Shown: positions 1-8,628 of the stretch, piece after piece
Position numbering within the stretch: position 1 is the stretch's first letter
Layout of the letters: each line of letters starts with the position of its first letter
DNA from: Bacteroidales bacterium
Lineage (GTDB): Bacteria > Bacteroidota > Bacteroidia > Bacteroidales > Lentimicrobiaceae
NCBI GenBank assembly: GCA_016709025.1
Contig: JADJEQ010000034.1
Location: 1-19,588 of the forward strand
Direction: 5' to 3'
DNA length: 19,588 nucleotides
Program-made: the position numbers and the translations under genes
Notes under the pieces: model-generated
The model's database searches: none
The model's input: only the letters and a program-made list of their open reading frames with translations
What the model was told of the DNA's origin: nothing

Positions 1-437
1 GGAGTCATTGCCTCCCAATCAGCATGAGCATTCAGACAGACTCGCTTGATTCTTAAAATTAGTGGATTATTGTATCCATTTCCCGATCGATTTTGCGATT
101 TTGCAGTTCAAATCAATCAAATTGAGAATCAGATAAATATTATTATGGTTGTTTTAGAAAATATCTTATTTTGTAAAACGGTACCAGATAAGTGGTTGAA
201 TCTCTATTCTATTAAACTGAATTACAGATATCCGTTTTTGCTCTTTTTGTTCTTTCTGCATTAAACATCCTTGTTATTAATTTAGACCTTTTGTGGAATT
301 AAAATTTATTTGAGTTTAACGGGAAATGTGTATATTATTTTGACAGTTGAATAAAAATAAATTTACATACGGAAAATCTTTGTCAATTTTATAGGGTTGT
401 TGTTAATACAGTTGAACGAAAAATTGAGCAAAATCTA
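1..437. other. AT-rich leader region without a recognisable gene
   Basis: No reading frame here resembles a known family. The stretch from about 280 to 420 is very rich in A and T and could hold the promoter of the radical SAM gene. I could not find a clean TAnnTTTG element at a convincing spacing, so I do not call one. Confidence 0.4.
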
Positions 438-587
438 ATGAGAGTTTCAGATACAGATAAAATAGTCAGAGGCAAAAATTATATCGATGCGGGTTACTTT
501 ACAACTAAAATAAATAAATATTTGACAAATCCGAAAAATCAGTCTTTTAGCCTGAGATTCGAAAAAGTTACCTGCACTACTCGATGA
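438..587 (+). CDS. Small hypothetical ORF coupled to the radical SAM gene
   Basis: An ATG-initiated frame of 49 codons ends in a TGA that overlaps the ATG of the radical SAM gene in the form ATGA. Such overlaps usually mean translational coupling. The peptide is basic and soluble-looking, with no membrane segment or known motif (it starts MRVSDTDKIVRGKN). The frame is also open upstream of the ATG to about 360, so it may be the tail of a longer protein whose start is lost to an indel. It may instead be chance, since the region is AT-rich. I do not recognise the protein. Confidence 0.3.
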   Translation: MRVSDTDKIVRGKNYIDAGYFTTKINKYLTNPKNQSFSLRFEKVTCTTR

Positions 588-1554
588 AACTATCCGAACC
601 TGTTTTAAAGAAAACTGATATGGCAATACTGGCCAATTGCACGATTTGTCCGCGCAATTGCCATTCCGACAGGTATTCAGGCCTACATGGATACTGTAAT
701 GCCGGTGCAGGGTTTGAAGTGTCTTCAATATGTGTTCACAAAGGTGAAGAGCCCCCTGTCAGCGGGTTGTCGGGTATTTGTAATGTATTTTTCAACAGGT
801 GCAATTTACAGTGTAATTATTGTCAGAACTGTCAGATCAGCACCAATTCAGGCCCCGTAAATTCCCGTTACAATAACCTTAACGATATTGTTGCAAAGAT
901 AAATCAGTGTCTTGATGGTGGCTGCAAAGCTCTTGGTTTTGTTTCACCATCGCACATGGTGCCCCAGATGATAGCTATTATCGATGCAATTCACAAGTCC
1001 GGCAGAAGACCGGTAATTGTATACAATACAAATTCTTACGAGAAAATTGAGGTTTTGCGAAACCTTGAAGGTATAATTGACGTTTATATCCCGGATTTCA
1101 AATATTCAGATCACGAACTTGCCGGGGGGCTGTCGGATGCTCGGGATTATCCCGAAGTCGCAAAGAAAGCTGTTTTAGAAATGTTCAGGCAAAAGGGTGC
1201 CTCTTTTACAGATGAAGATGGTCAGGCTGTTAGTGGTTTGATTATCAGGCATCTCGTTATTCCCGGACAAGTTAATAACAGCCTTAATGTACTTCGGTTT
1301 ATTGCCACCGGGCTTTCTGTAAAAGTTCATGTTTCCCTAATGTCGCAGTATCATCCTATGCCTGCAGTCAGGGATCATTCCTTTTTAGGACGTACAGTTA
1401 ATGCTGAAGAATACGGGGAAGTTTTTTAAATGAGATGGAGAAACTGGGTCTTGATTCAGGATGGGTCCAGGAACCTGAAAGCAACTCATTTTACCTTCCT
1501 GATTTTGATAATGAACACCCGTTCGAAATAAAGTTAAATAATATTACAAATTAG
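584..1554 (+). CDS. Radical SAM protein, PflA/PflX-like (COG1313), one frameshift near the 3' end
   Basis: The protein belongs to the radical S-adenosylmethionine enzymes that resemble pyruvate formate-lyase activase. These use a [4Fe-4S] cluster to cleave SAM into a 5'-deoxyadenosyl radical. The cluster motif CNLQCNYC is visible at residues 73-80 (C-x3-C-x2-C). Four more cysteines at residues 19-38 (CTICPRNC and a later C) form the N-terminal Cys-rich segment typical of this family. The stop at 1427-1429 is caused by a run of six T. With one T fewer, the frame continues through EMEKLGLDSGWVQEPES to a TAG at 1552-1554, which matches the usual family C-terminus. ATG 584 was chosen because a stop lies 11 codons upstream in frame. 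The substrate is unknown; this family is not proven to activate a formate lyase. The histidine kinase gene starts 29 bases downstream. Confidence 0.88.
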
Positions 1555-1583
1555 TTATCTTGGTTGACTTTTTAACCACCGGA

Positions 1584-3490
1584 ATGAAATTGATCAGAAT
1601 GACCCTGATTTTGGGATTCATGGCTGTGACATTGTCGCTGGGCAGCTCAAATTCCCAGCAAAGGTCCGATAGCCTCAGGCTTTTGCTTGACGGGTCATCG
1701 GATCTCAATGTCAGGGCATCTGCCTTAAAACAGCTCTCCCGGATTTCATTTGAGAACGTGGGAGTATGTTTCAGCCATTCAGTATCTCAATCAGGAATTA
1801 AACGTTCACCCTTGAAAACAGGGACTCTGTATCCTGGGCCAATGCTCAGTATAGCCTGGGAATGGTTTACAGTGTAGTACGCAATTTTGAAGAGGCAGCA
1901 AGGCATGGCGTTGTTGCAAAAGAATATTTTGAAAAAAACAGAATGTTTCCCAGGTTGCAAACAGTTGTATTAACCTAGGTTTTATTTTAAATGAATTAGG
2001 GAAAACTGATCAGGCAATCAGCCATTATCAGCGTGCTCTTTGATTATACTCGAGGATCAGAAAACACAACAGGAATGGAAGCATCATACCTGAACCTGGG
2101 AGTCCTGGGAGATAAGACCGGTGACACGGATAAAGCACGAAAGAACTTTGAGGAATCACAGGGATTTAACCAGGAAAATCACATCACATCTCTTGTTGCG
2201 GTGTATACAAATCTGGGGAATCTTTTTCTTAATAGGCAGGATCTGGCCAAAGCTGAAGAGAATCTGGACAAAGCGTATCTGATTGCGCGCGAAACCAATA
2301 ATCAGGAGTATCTGGCAATAACACAGCTTTCACTGGGATCGGTTTATTTCAGAACAGGAAGAAAACCGGAAGCTTACCGTGTAATCGAAAGCGGATTAGG
2401 ACTTTCATAAAAACTTAAAATGAGGAAACTAACCATGAAGGCTATGCAGAGCTTGCCAGGGTTTCAATCGAGCCTGAATCAACCTGTTTTAGCCTACAAT
2501 TTTCTAGAATCCTACTCCATACTTAAGGATAGCCTTTATAATGAGCAGCTCGCCAACCAAAGAAATTCGGTTCAAACAAATTTTGAAGTTGGCCGAAAGA
2601 ACTCGACAGCGAAAGGCTCCTGCGCGAAAATCTTGAGCAATCGCTGAAACTCGAACGTGACCAAAACTCACGCATTGCTTTGATTTTGGTATTTGTCGTG
2701 ATTCTGGTTTTGGATTTTTCTTCAAACGGAGGCTACTTTAGGCAAAATCGGCCGGTGAACTAAGAGAAACTAACCAACTTGTAGAAGTACAGAAGGCTGA
2801 ACTCGAGCAACTGATTCAAACCAAAGACCGGTTTCTTTCTATTATTGCTCATGATCTCAAAAATCCGTTTACATCACTTCTTGGTTTTGCCGATCTTGTA
2901 TACCGAATTTGATGACATTACCGATCAGGAGAAAAGATCATACCTTGGGATTATCCGCCAAAGCAGCCAGCATTTTATTCTCTGCTTGATAACCTGCTTG
3001 CTGGTCAAGGGCCCAATCGGGCAGGATAGATTTTAATCCGGAACCTGTTAATCTTCATGAAGTCGTGGAATCCTCCATTGAATTGGTCAGGACAGCTGCT
3101 GAAAACAAGCACATTTCACTCTTTGCAGACTTTACTCAGGATGTTGTTGTGAAAGCCGATAAAAATATGCTGTCTACTGTTCTCCGGAATTTATTGAGTA
3201 ATGCGATAAAATTTACACCCGGCGGTGGCTCTGTTACCGTAAGCTGCAAAAGTTCAAATGGAAGAGCAGTGCTGAGTGTTTGGATACTGGTGTTGGACTG
3301 GATCAGGACGAACTTTCCAGATTATTCAAAATTGATGAAACCTTAAAAATCCTGGTACCAACAATGAAACAGGTACTGGTCTTGGTCTGATCTTATGCCG
3401 GAATTTATGAATATCCACAAATCCAAAATTATTGCTGACAGTACACCCGGAAAGGGGAGTGTTTTCAGTTTCAGCCTTGATGTTGTTTAG
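1584..3490 (+). CDS. TPR-containing sensor histidine kinase, multiply frameshifted
   Basis: This is a membrane two-component sensor. The order of parts is: a signal peptide (MKLIRMTLILGFMAVTLSLG), tetratricopeptide repeats (about 1740-2600, for example AVYTNLGNLFLNRQDLAKAE), a coiled region, one transmembrane segment (IALILVFVVILVL, about 2675-2715), another short coiled coil, then the kinase core. The HisKA phospho-acceptor histidine lies in IIAHDLKNPF (about 2841-2870). The N box is NLLSNAIKF (about 3190-3215). The G boxes DTGVGLDQDEL and GTGLGL are near 3283-3390. The C-terminus SVFSFSLDVV ends at a TAG at 3488-3490. At least ten indels break the frame (about 1760, 1810, 1955, 2035, 2400, 2600, 2735, 2900, 2985, 3280, 3345, 3390). 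TPR proteins of this build normally signal to a response regulator, and none is encoded next to it. The stimulus is unknown. Confidence 0.85.
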
Positions 3491-3690
3491 CCTCTTTTCG
3501 AAAACACAAATGTAAATTATCCTTATTCAGGACTTCCTCAATAAACTCAAAAAAATCACTGCCCTTTTACATTGCGATACTCCACCGCCCCGCTTTTTCA
3601 GCGGGGGGCAGGCTGCACCTTAAAAATCTTGTAGTCATTTATTTACTATCAACAATTGATCTTGGTACAGCCTTTCGGGTTCAACACTCC

Positions 3691-3724
3691 TGTTTGGCTG
3701 ATTGTCCGGACAATCAGCCAAACA
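3691..3724. repeat. 34-bp perfect palindrome with ATTGTCCGGACAAT core
   Basis: Each half is the exact reverse complement of the other, with the centre at TCCGGA and no loop. The inner 14 bases (3701-3714) are two copies of the ATTGTCCGG terminus of the A and B repeat elements joined head to head. It may be a solo or collapsed element end, or an operator-like site. There is no T-tract, so it is unlikely to be a terminator. Confidence 0.75.
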
Positions 3725-3734
3725 AACTTTGTCA

Positions 3735-3780
3735 AGCAGTCAGGGGCAGGTTTGTCTGCCTGAGGCAATCAGGCAGGCTG
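3735..3780. repeat. GCCTGCCTG-type dispersed hairpin
   Basis: CTGCCTGA and TCAGGCAG flank a five-base loop (GGCAA), and a CAGTCAGG segment lies next to them. Similar CCTGCCTG/CAGGCAGG hairpins recur near 17412-17474, 18089-18120 and 18598-18720, so this is a dispersed short palindromic repeat family in this genome. Confidence 0.5.
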
Positions 3781-4227
3781 TGGCTATTCCTGCTCAAAAA
3801 AGGGGGGTAATCCGTTATACAGATGCAAGGTTTTATGATGCAACAACCCAATTTCTGTTCACCTAAAACAAAACTATAGCCTGAAGAAGTTATATTTTAA
3901 GAGGTTTGGCTATTTTTCTGCAGCCCCTCCTTAAATCCAGGTCAATTCACTGATACCCCAAATACATATAAATATAACCAGAGTTGTGCGATTTAAGGGC
4001 AACGAAAATCGCTTTTCAGGTAAATCCCGATCGGGAAATTGTGGCACCACTTCAGGCTATGAATATGCTCAGCAGTGAATTGCTTACAAGTTCCTGACTG
4101 ATTAAGCGAATTTCCTTTTCAAATCACTCAATCTGGGCTTATACAACCGACTTTGAGTCAGCGCTGGTTGTTAAAGTTAAGTTCATCATCATTCCTGAAT
4201 TTCCAAACAGGTTCAGGCGGAAAATGG

Positions 4228-4603
4228 CTAGAACGGAAGATCGTTTGAAGCGTCTTCTGTCAGATCAGGTAAAGCACTGGTTTCAGGCAAAGATGCAGCC
4301 GAACCATGATCTGTATCCGACATTTTTTCAACTTTCCAGCCTTCAAGATTGGTGAAGTAACTGACATTGCCATCTTTTTCCCAGCGACGGCCCCTGAGAT
4401 TAAAGAATACCCTGATCTCCTGTCCGATTGCGAAAGCATCAATCAGGCTGCAGCGATCCTGTGTTAACTGGAAACTGAGCATCTCGGAGAAACTCATGTT
4501 AGGGTTATCACGGTATTCAATTACAAATTCGCGTTTTAAATTTGTCTGAAACGTTCTGGGTTTCAAATTTTTCAACCAGTTTTCCAATGATTTCAAATGC
4601 CAT
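4228..4603 (-). CDS. DUF3127 domain protein, one frameshift
   Basis: This small protein of about 124 residues belongs to DUF3127, common in Bacteroidota and of unknown function. Telling segments are REFVIEYRDN, SFQLTQDRCSLIDAF, IRVFFNLRGRRWE and FTNLEGWKVEKM, followed by a low-complexity acidic tail ending NDLPF. The start is ATG 4603-4601, giving MAFEIIGKLVEKFETQ, the usual family N-terminus. A miscounted run of A near 4540 joins it to the downstream frame. The ATG overlaps by one base the likely TAA of the deaminase gene upstream (TAATG), so the two genes are probably translationally coupled. The fold resembles an OB-like single-strand-binding domain in general look, but that is only my impression. 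Confidence 0.85.
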
Positions 4604-5096
4604 TATTTTCTTTTTTTTTGGTTAGTAAGGTATTTTTTTTCAGTCATCTTCCATTCATCAAATACTACAATTGCTTCATCCCGCAAAACTGTTTTGCCGG
4701 GATTGACCGGCTATCAGGAGTCATCCCAAGTTCCCGGTAGATAAACTCGTCGTCAAAGCCTGCTTTTGCAGCGTCTTCTCTGGCGGCTGCATAAAATATC
4801 CGGTCAGGTCTGGCCCAGTATATTGCTCCCAGGCACATGGGGCAAGGTTCACAGGAGCAATAGATGTCGCAGCCATCCAACTGGAAATAACCCAGTTTTA
4901 AGCAGGCTTCCCTGATGGCCACCACCTCGGCATGGGCGGTTGGGTCGTTCCAGGTTGTGACATGATTGCTGCCCTTCGCAATTATTATTCCGTCTTTAAC
5001 TACAACGGCACCAAACGGACCTCCATTTCCATTTGAGATATTTTGCCGGGCCAGTTTTATTGCTTCAGCCATAAATAGTTTCTGATCTTCATTCAT
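4603..5096 (-). CDS. Nucleoside deaminase, guanine deaminase-like (CDA fold)
   Basis: This is a zinc-dependent deaminase of the cytidine deaminase superfamily, closest by motif to guanine deaminase and TadA-like enzymes. From the ATG at 5096 the zinc ligands and proton shuttle are H55 and E57 (in HAEVVAI) and C85/C88 (in EPCPMC). The ATG at 5096 is preferred over one seven codons upstream because it overlaps the aat stop as ATGA. The frame as read stops at 4665. A one-base change there opens a tail AIVVFDEWKMTEKKY, which runs to a TAA at 4605-4603, touches the next gene and resembles the end of guanine deaminases. If the tail is not real, the gene ends at 4665. Guanine deaminase would convert guanine to xanthine in purine salvage. 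A tRNA adenosine deaminase role is less likely given the CEPCPMCLGAIYWA context. Confidence 0.85.
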
Positions 5097-5792
5097 AGGC
5101 TCTGTATATTGGTCCACTTCCCTTTGATTGTCGGATAATGCAAGGCTTTCTGCAGCAACAAAAGATACGCTGAACGACTTACTGTTTTCGCTCCCAGGCT
5201 TAAAAGGTGCCGGGTTTCATTTTGTGCGTCGATAAAATCAAAATTTTGTTTTTGAAGCCAGTTGCAAAGATAATGCAATGCTGCCTTCGAGGCATCGGTA
5301 ACCAAATGAAACATTGATTCGCCAAAAAACGCCCGGCCAAGTGAGACGCCATAAAGTCCGCCGGCCAGGGCACCCTGACGCCAGACTTCTGCAGAGTGGG
5401 CATACCCACTTTTATGAAGCCTGATGTACGCCTCGATCATTTCCGGTAATATCCAGGTGCCAAATTCTTCTTTGCGCCTGGTATTGGCACAGGCGTTGAT
5501 TACACCCGCAAAATCGTTGTCTAACGTTATGCTGAAATACTGATTGTTCAACTTTGTTCTGAGGCTGTGCGATTGCTTAAACCCATCCGGGCTGAATATG
5601 CAACGCTCTGGTGGCGAATACCGAGTATTGGGCTATACTCACTGTACCATGGGAATATACCTTTACTATATGCATCCAGAGCCTTAGCTCGCTCAGGTCG
5701 CCACCTGCCGCAAGCAACCCATCATCCAGGCTTTCTCAACATTTGGAAAACCAATGTTGTCTCTCAGATATAACCCCTTTGTTACCTGACAT
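5093..5792 (-). CDS. aat: Leucyl/phenylalanyl-tRNA--protein transferase, frameshifted at the N-terminal half
   Basis: Aat transfers Leu or Phe from tRNA to proteins with N-terminal Arg or Lys, marking them for ClpS/ClpAP degradation by the bacterial N-degron pathway. The intact C-terminal part (5551-5093) carries the family signature HSAEVW, GGLYGVSLGRAFFGESMF, the ASKAAL helix and FIDAQNETRHLLSLGA. Upstream, read across three indels, come FPNVEKAW, DGLLAAGGDLSE, LDAYSKGIFPWYSE and SPPERCIFSPDGF, the standard N-terminal half. The start is uncertain; ATG 5792 gives MSGNKGVISERQHWF before the first recognisable block. The TGA at 5095-5093 overlaps the deaminase ATG. Aat sits first in a three-gene coupled set. 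Confidence 0.9.
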
Positions 5793-6328
5793 TGCAGAAA
5801 AAGTAATAATTATCAAAGATATTGAATTATCAGGTCTGAAATCACTCAGAAACGGAAGTTTCAGCCTGCTCCTGAAAGTCGAAAAAGATGATTCTACATC
5901 ACCCAGCTGCGCCATCACGCCATTTTTTGGCAGGCGGGGCCAGAATACCTACTTCGCCAGCCCGGCACATTCAGACAAACAGGTTTCGCAATGTATTATA
6001 TATCAAAATATTATAATTAGTCTGTTATAATTTTGCAGACTGTCGGCTGGCAGGTTTGTGGCTTTCGCGATAAATCTGAACTGGCAGTTTTAAATTTCTG
6101 GTTATCGCAGTAGACTCAGCATTTGAAGATCAGAATTTACTCTTTTATTTTCATCGTTTCGGATTCGATGAAGATGTGGTTGCTACATTTTCATGTCCAA
6201 ATAAATAAAACAATGGCAATTGCGCTTTGTCCAAAAAGTCGGATGTCAACAGGCAATTGCTTTACCCGAATGAACAACATCTGCAGATTACGTAGATTAT
6301 CCATACCCTTAACATCCACGAAGACAAG
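5793..6328. other. Spacer between aat and serC, no gene recognised
   Basis: Both strands hold open frames (for example plus 5780-6000 and 6090-6210), but none matches a family I know and codon patterns are weak. The AT-rich stretch around 5990-6035 may carry the aat promoter. A short peptide near 6085-6205 (plus, FGFDEDVVATFSCPNK) looks vaguely protein-like but has no start and no partner. Confidence 0.35.
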
Positions 6329-6361
6329 AAAGAAGCCGGCATTTCCGGTGCCGGCTTCTTT
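6329..6361. terminator. Bidirectional intrinsic terminator after serC
   Basis: A 12-bp perfect stem (AAAGAAGCCGGC at 6329-6340 with GCCGGCTTCTTT at 6350-6361) encloses a nine-base loop. T-rich bases follow on both strands. It lies 20 bases past the serC stop, so it most likely ends the serC transcript; it could also stop plus-strand transcription. Confidence 0.85.
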
Positions 6362-6380
6362 TATTTAACAGAAAAGGAAA

Positions 6381-7448
6381 TCAGGTATGCTGATTTTCGA
6401 ATTCCTTCATGCATTGTATAAGAGCTTCAACACTCTCTTTGGGAAGGGCGTTGTAAGTTGATGCCCTGAAACCTCCTACCGAGCGGTGGCCTTTTATACC
6501 GACCATTCCATTGTTTTTTGCAAATTCCATAAAAGCATCTTCTTTGTCTTTGTATTCGTCCTTCATAACAAAACAGATGTTCATCAGTGAACGGGAATCT
6601 TTTTCAGCAGTTCCAACAAACATTTTGCTGTTGTCGATGGCATCGTAGAGCAGATTTGCTTTTGCAATGTTGATTTTTCCATTTCAGCAACACCCCGGGA
6701 GTTCTTTTATCCATTTCAGTGTTTCCTTAACAGTGAAGATAGGTAAACATGGAGGAGTATTGAACATTGAACCTTCTTTAATGTGGGTGCTGTAGTCAAG
6801 CATGGTCGGGATCGGACGAACGGATTTGCCCAGAATATCTTCACGTACAATCACGAATGTTACTCCGGCAGGACCGAGATTCTTCTGGGCACCGCCATAA
6901 ATCATAGCATATTTTGAAACATCAACAGGCCGGCTGAGTATATCCGATGACATATCCGCTACAAGATTCACCGGGCAGTCGATGTCTGTCCGGATCTCAG
7001 TACCGTAAATAGTATTGTTGGTTGTGATGTGAAAATAGTCGGCATCTGCAGGAATGGTATACCCTTTTGGGATGTATGAGAAGTTTTGTCAGAAGAAGAA
7101 GCAACTATGTTAACTTCACCAAAGAATTTAGCTTCTTTTGCGGCTTTTTAGCCCATACTCCGGTTTCAAGATAAGCTGCTTTTTATTCAGCAAGTTAAAA
7201 GGTATCATGCAAAACTGCAGGCTTGCACCGCCGCCCAGGAATAAAACCTGATAACCTTCCGGAATATTCAGCAGTTCTTTGAAAAGGGCTACTGCTTCAT
7301 CAATAACTGCCCCGGAAATCCTTGCTGCGGTGAGAGATTTCGAGAATTGACATTCCGATTCCGTTCAGGTCAAGTACTGCTTTTGCAGTGTTTTCAATGG
7401 CCACTCTTGGCAGGATAGATGGGCCGGCATTAAAATTGTGCTTTTCAT
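6381..7448 (-). CDS. serC: Phosphoserine aminotransferase, multiply frameshifted
   Basis: SerC is a PLP enzyme that makes 3-phosphoserine from 3-phosphohydroxypyruvate and glutamate in serine synthesis; it can also act in pyridoxine synthesis. The N-terminus HNFNAGPSILP follows ATG 7448-7446 after one lost A. Next come IGMSILEISHRSK, LFLGGGASLQFCMIPFNL, the DMSSDILSRPVDV block and IYGGAQKNLGPAG with the PLP-binding lysine (codon 6884-6882). Then come RPIPTMLDYSTH and the C-terminal GIKGHRSVGGFRASTYNA. The length, about 355 residues when the frames are joined, fits the family. Breaks lie near 6690, 6975, 7085, 7150 and 7330. The promoter at 7517-7524 drives it and a strong hairpin ends it. It points away from the acyl-CoA reductase gene, and the repeat array and intron now lie between the two. 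Confidence 0.92.
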
Positions 7449-7516
7449 GATGAGGTATGTTTATGAAAATTTAATGTAATGGTCTTCAGCCGGCATTGAT
7501 TGCATCTGAAACGAAA

Positions 7517-7524
7517 CAAAGGTA
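7517..7524 (-). promoter_or_regulatory. Probable serC promoter, -7 box TACCTTTG
   Basis: On the minus strand the box TACCTTTG fits the Bacteroidota consensus TAnnTTTG exactly and lies about 70 bases before the serC ATG. The -33 partner is weak at the 19-base spacing, so the call rests on the -7 box and on position. Confidence 0.5.
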
Positions 7525-7607
7525 TAAAGTTTTATATAGCTGAAGGATAATCATCAATCATTTTTTAAAGGATTCATATATTTGAATATCAATATATTAA
7601 AATCACT

Positions 7608-7811
7608 ATTGTCCGGTTAAAATAAAAAAAGAATTTGCCACGAAGACACTAAAACACTAAGTTACACTAAATGAGTAAAATAAATTTGTGCAACTTGGAG
7701 CCTTGGTGCCTTGGTGGCAAAAAAGAGAAAGTAAGCTACATATTATTGATATCTTCGGAAACCCACAGCAATAGAGCAAACCATTCATATTTTTCTTTTT
7801 TTCCGGACAAC
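7608..7811 (+). repeat. Dispersed MITE-like element, type A copy 1 (A1)
   Basis: The element is 204 bp, bounded by ATTGTCCGG at the left and the near-inverted CCGGACAAC at the right. Its core (7637-7718) is an imperfect inverted repeat: the arm GCCACGAAGACACTAAAACA pairs loosely with the far end ...GCCTTGGTGGC. A conserved right flank (AAAGTAAGCTACATATT, then CTTCGGAAACCCAC) follows. It has no coding frame. Nearly the same sequence occurs inverted at 17271-17560; over the last 100 bases I count about one substitution and one indel. Confidence 0.85.
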
Positions 7812-7828
7812 AATGTATTAAAATCACT

Positions 7829-8041
7829 GTTGTCCGGTTAAATTTTGAGATTACCTTCGGTGAGCTCCCTTTGGTCGGTTCTTCGCTAACGCTCAGAATG
7901 ACTTTAACTTACAAGGTTTTAATCAGGGGGCTGGTGGAGCCGCCACCAAGCCCCTGAACATCGCTAATGAATTGTCATTCTGAATCCCACATGCGGGAAA
8001 GTGAAGTGAAGACAACTCACTCCACAAGTTTACCGGACAAT
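7829..8041 (+). repeat. Dispersed MITE-like element, type B copy 1 (B1)
   Basis: The element is 213 bp with the same outer ends as type A (GTTGTCCGG ... CCGGACAAT) but an unrelated inside. It has a GC-rich hairpin near 7926-7955 (GGGGCTGGTGG / CCACCAAGCCCC) and an outer stem CAGAATGAC / GTCATTCTG. It is separated from A1 by 17 AT-rich bases containing TATTAAAATCACT, a motif that also precedes A1. An inverted, more diverged copy is at 17713-17943. Confidence 0.8.
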
Positions 8042-8628
8042 GCTATATTAAAATATCATTATTGTCCGGTTAAAATTAAGAAAGAACTTGCCACAAAGAC
8101 ACGAAAACACTAAGTAACACTAAATGAGCAAAATAAATTTGTGCAATTTGGAGCCTTTGTGCCTTGGGTGCGCCACGAGGCGTGTGTAAATATAAATAAA
8201 ATACCTTTAAGGATGAAAGAGCCTTACAACCCAATTTGCCGTTCAGGTTGAAGACCGCCTGACGCACTGTTAGGAAACGAGCTTTGCGAAGCTCGGGCGG
8301 TACGGTGCTGTAAGCTGCATCAGTAAGGCTTCGTGACACTAATTGGTATCGGTCAATCTTCCCTAGATGATGAAACCTGTAATGTTGGTTGAAGCAACGG
8401 TAAAGAGCAAACCAACAGATACCCGGAGTAATATGATGTTGCGTGCAGCGCGAAGGTAGCACATGAACGTGGGAGACCCTAACGGGACAGGGAAAGTCCA
8501 ACTGTTGCCGAGGGAGTCGGATATGCTCGTAGTAGTGATGATAACCGGAAAGGTAAAACCGGAAGGAGCGAAGGGGCATAACTATAAATAATGTTTCAAA
8601 GATTGTTAATAAGACAGAATTGATTGTC

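Larger units (their letters stand above)
3491..4227. other. Long intergenic spacer with hairpins and repeats, no gene recognised
   Basis: A GC hairpin (CCCCGCT 3588-3594, loop TTTTC, AGCGGGG 3600-3606), the palindrome at 3691-3724 and a GCCTGCCTG-type hairpin near 3755-3780 are the only ordered structures. Short frames between 3960 and 4200 do not resemble any family I know. A weak CCTGAA...TTCAGG hairpin near 4195-4218 lies just past the DUF3127 gene and might help to end that transcript. Confidence 0.5.

Noticed and set aside
447..728. Minus-strand frame of 93 codons opposite the radical SAM gene start
   Set aside because: It is a shadow of the radical SAM gene and its leader, with no independent similarity.
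3588..3606. Terminator of the histidine kinase gene
   Set aside because: The CCCCGCT / AGCGGGG hairpin has no T-tract after it and lies about 100 bases past the stop, so I left it as a plain hairpin.
5567..6030. Plus-strand frames over the aat N-terminal region
   Set aside because: They are shadows of aat, whose minus-strand family blocks cover most of this stretch; the rest has no recognisable similarity.
7600..8060. CRISPR array, because of regularly spaced TTGTCCGG units
   Set aside because: The units are about 220 bases apart, alternate in type, and are inverted at each element's two ends. There are no direct repeats of 25-40 bases with unique spacers, and no cas genes.
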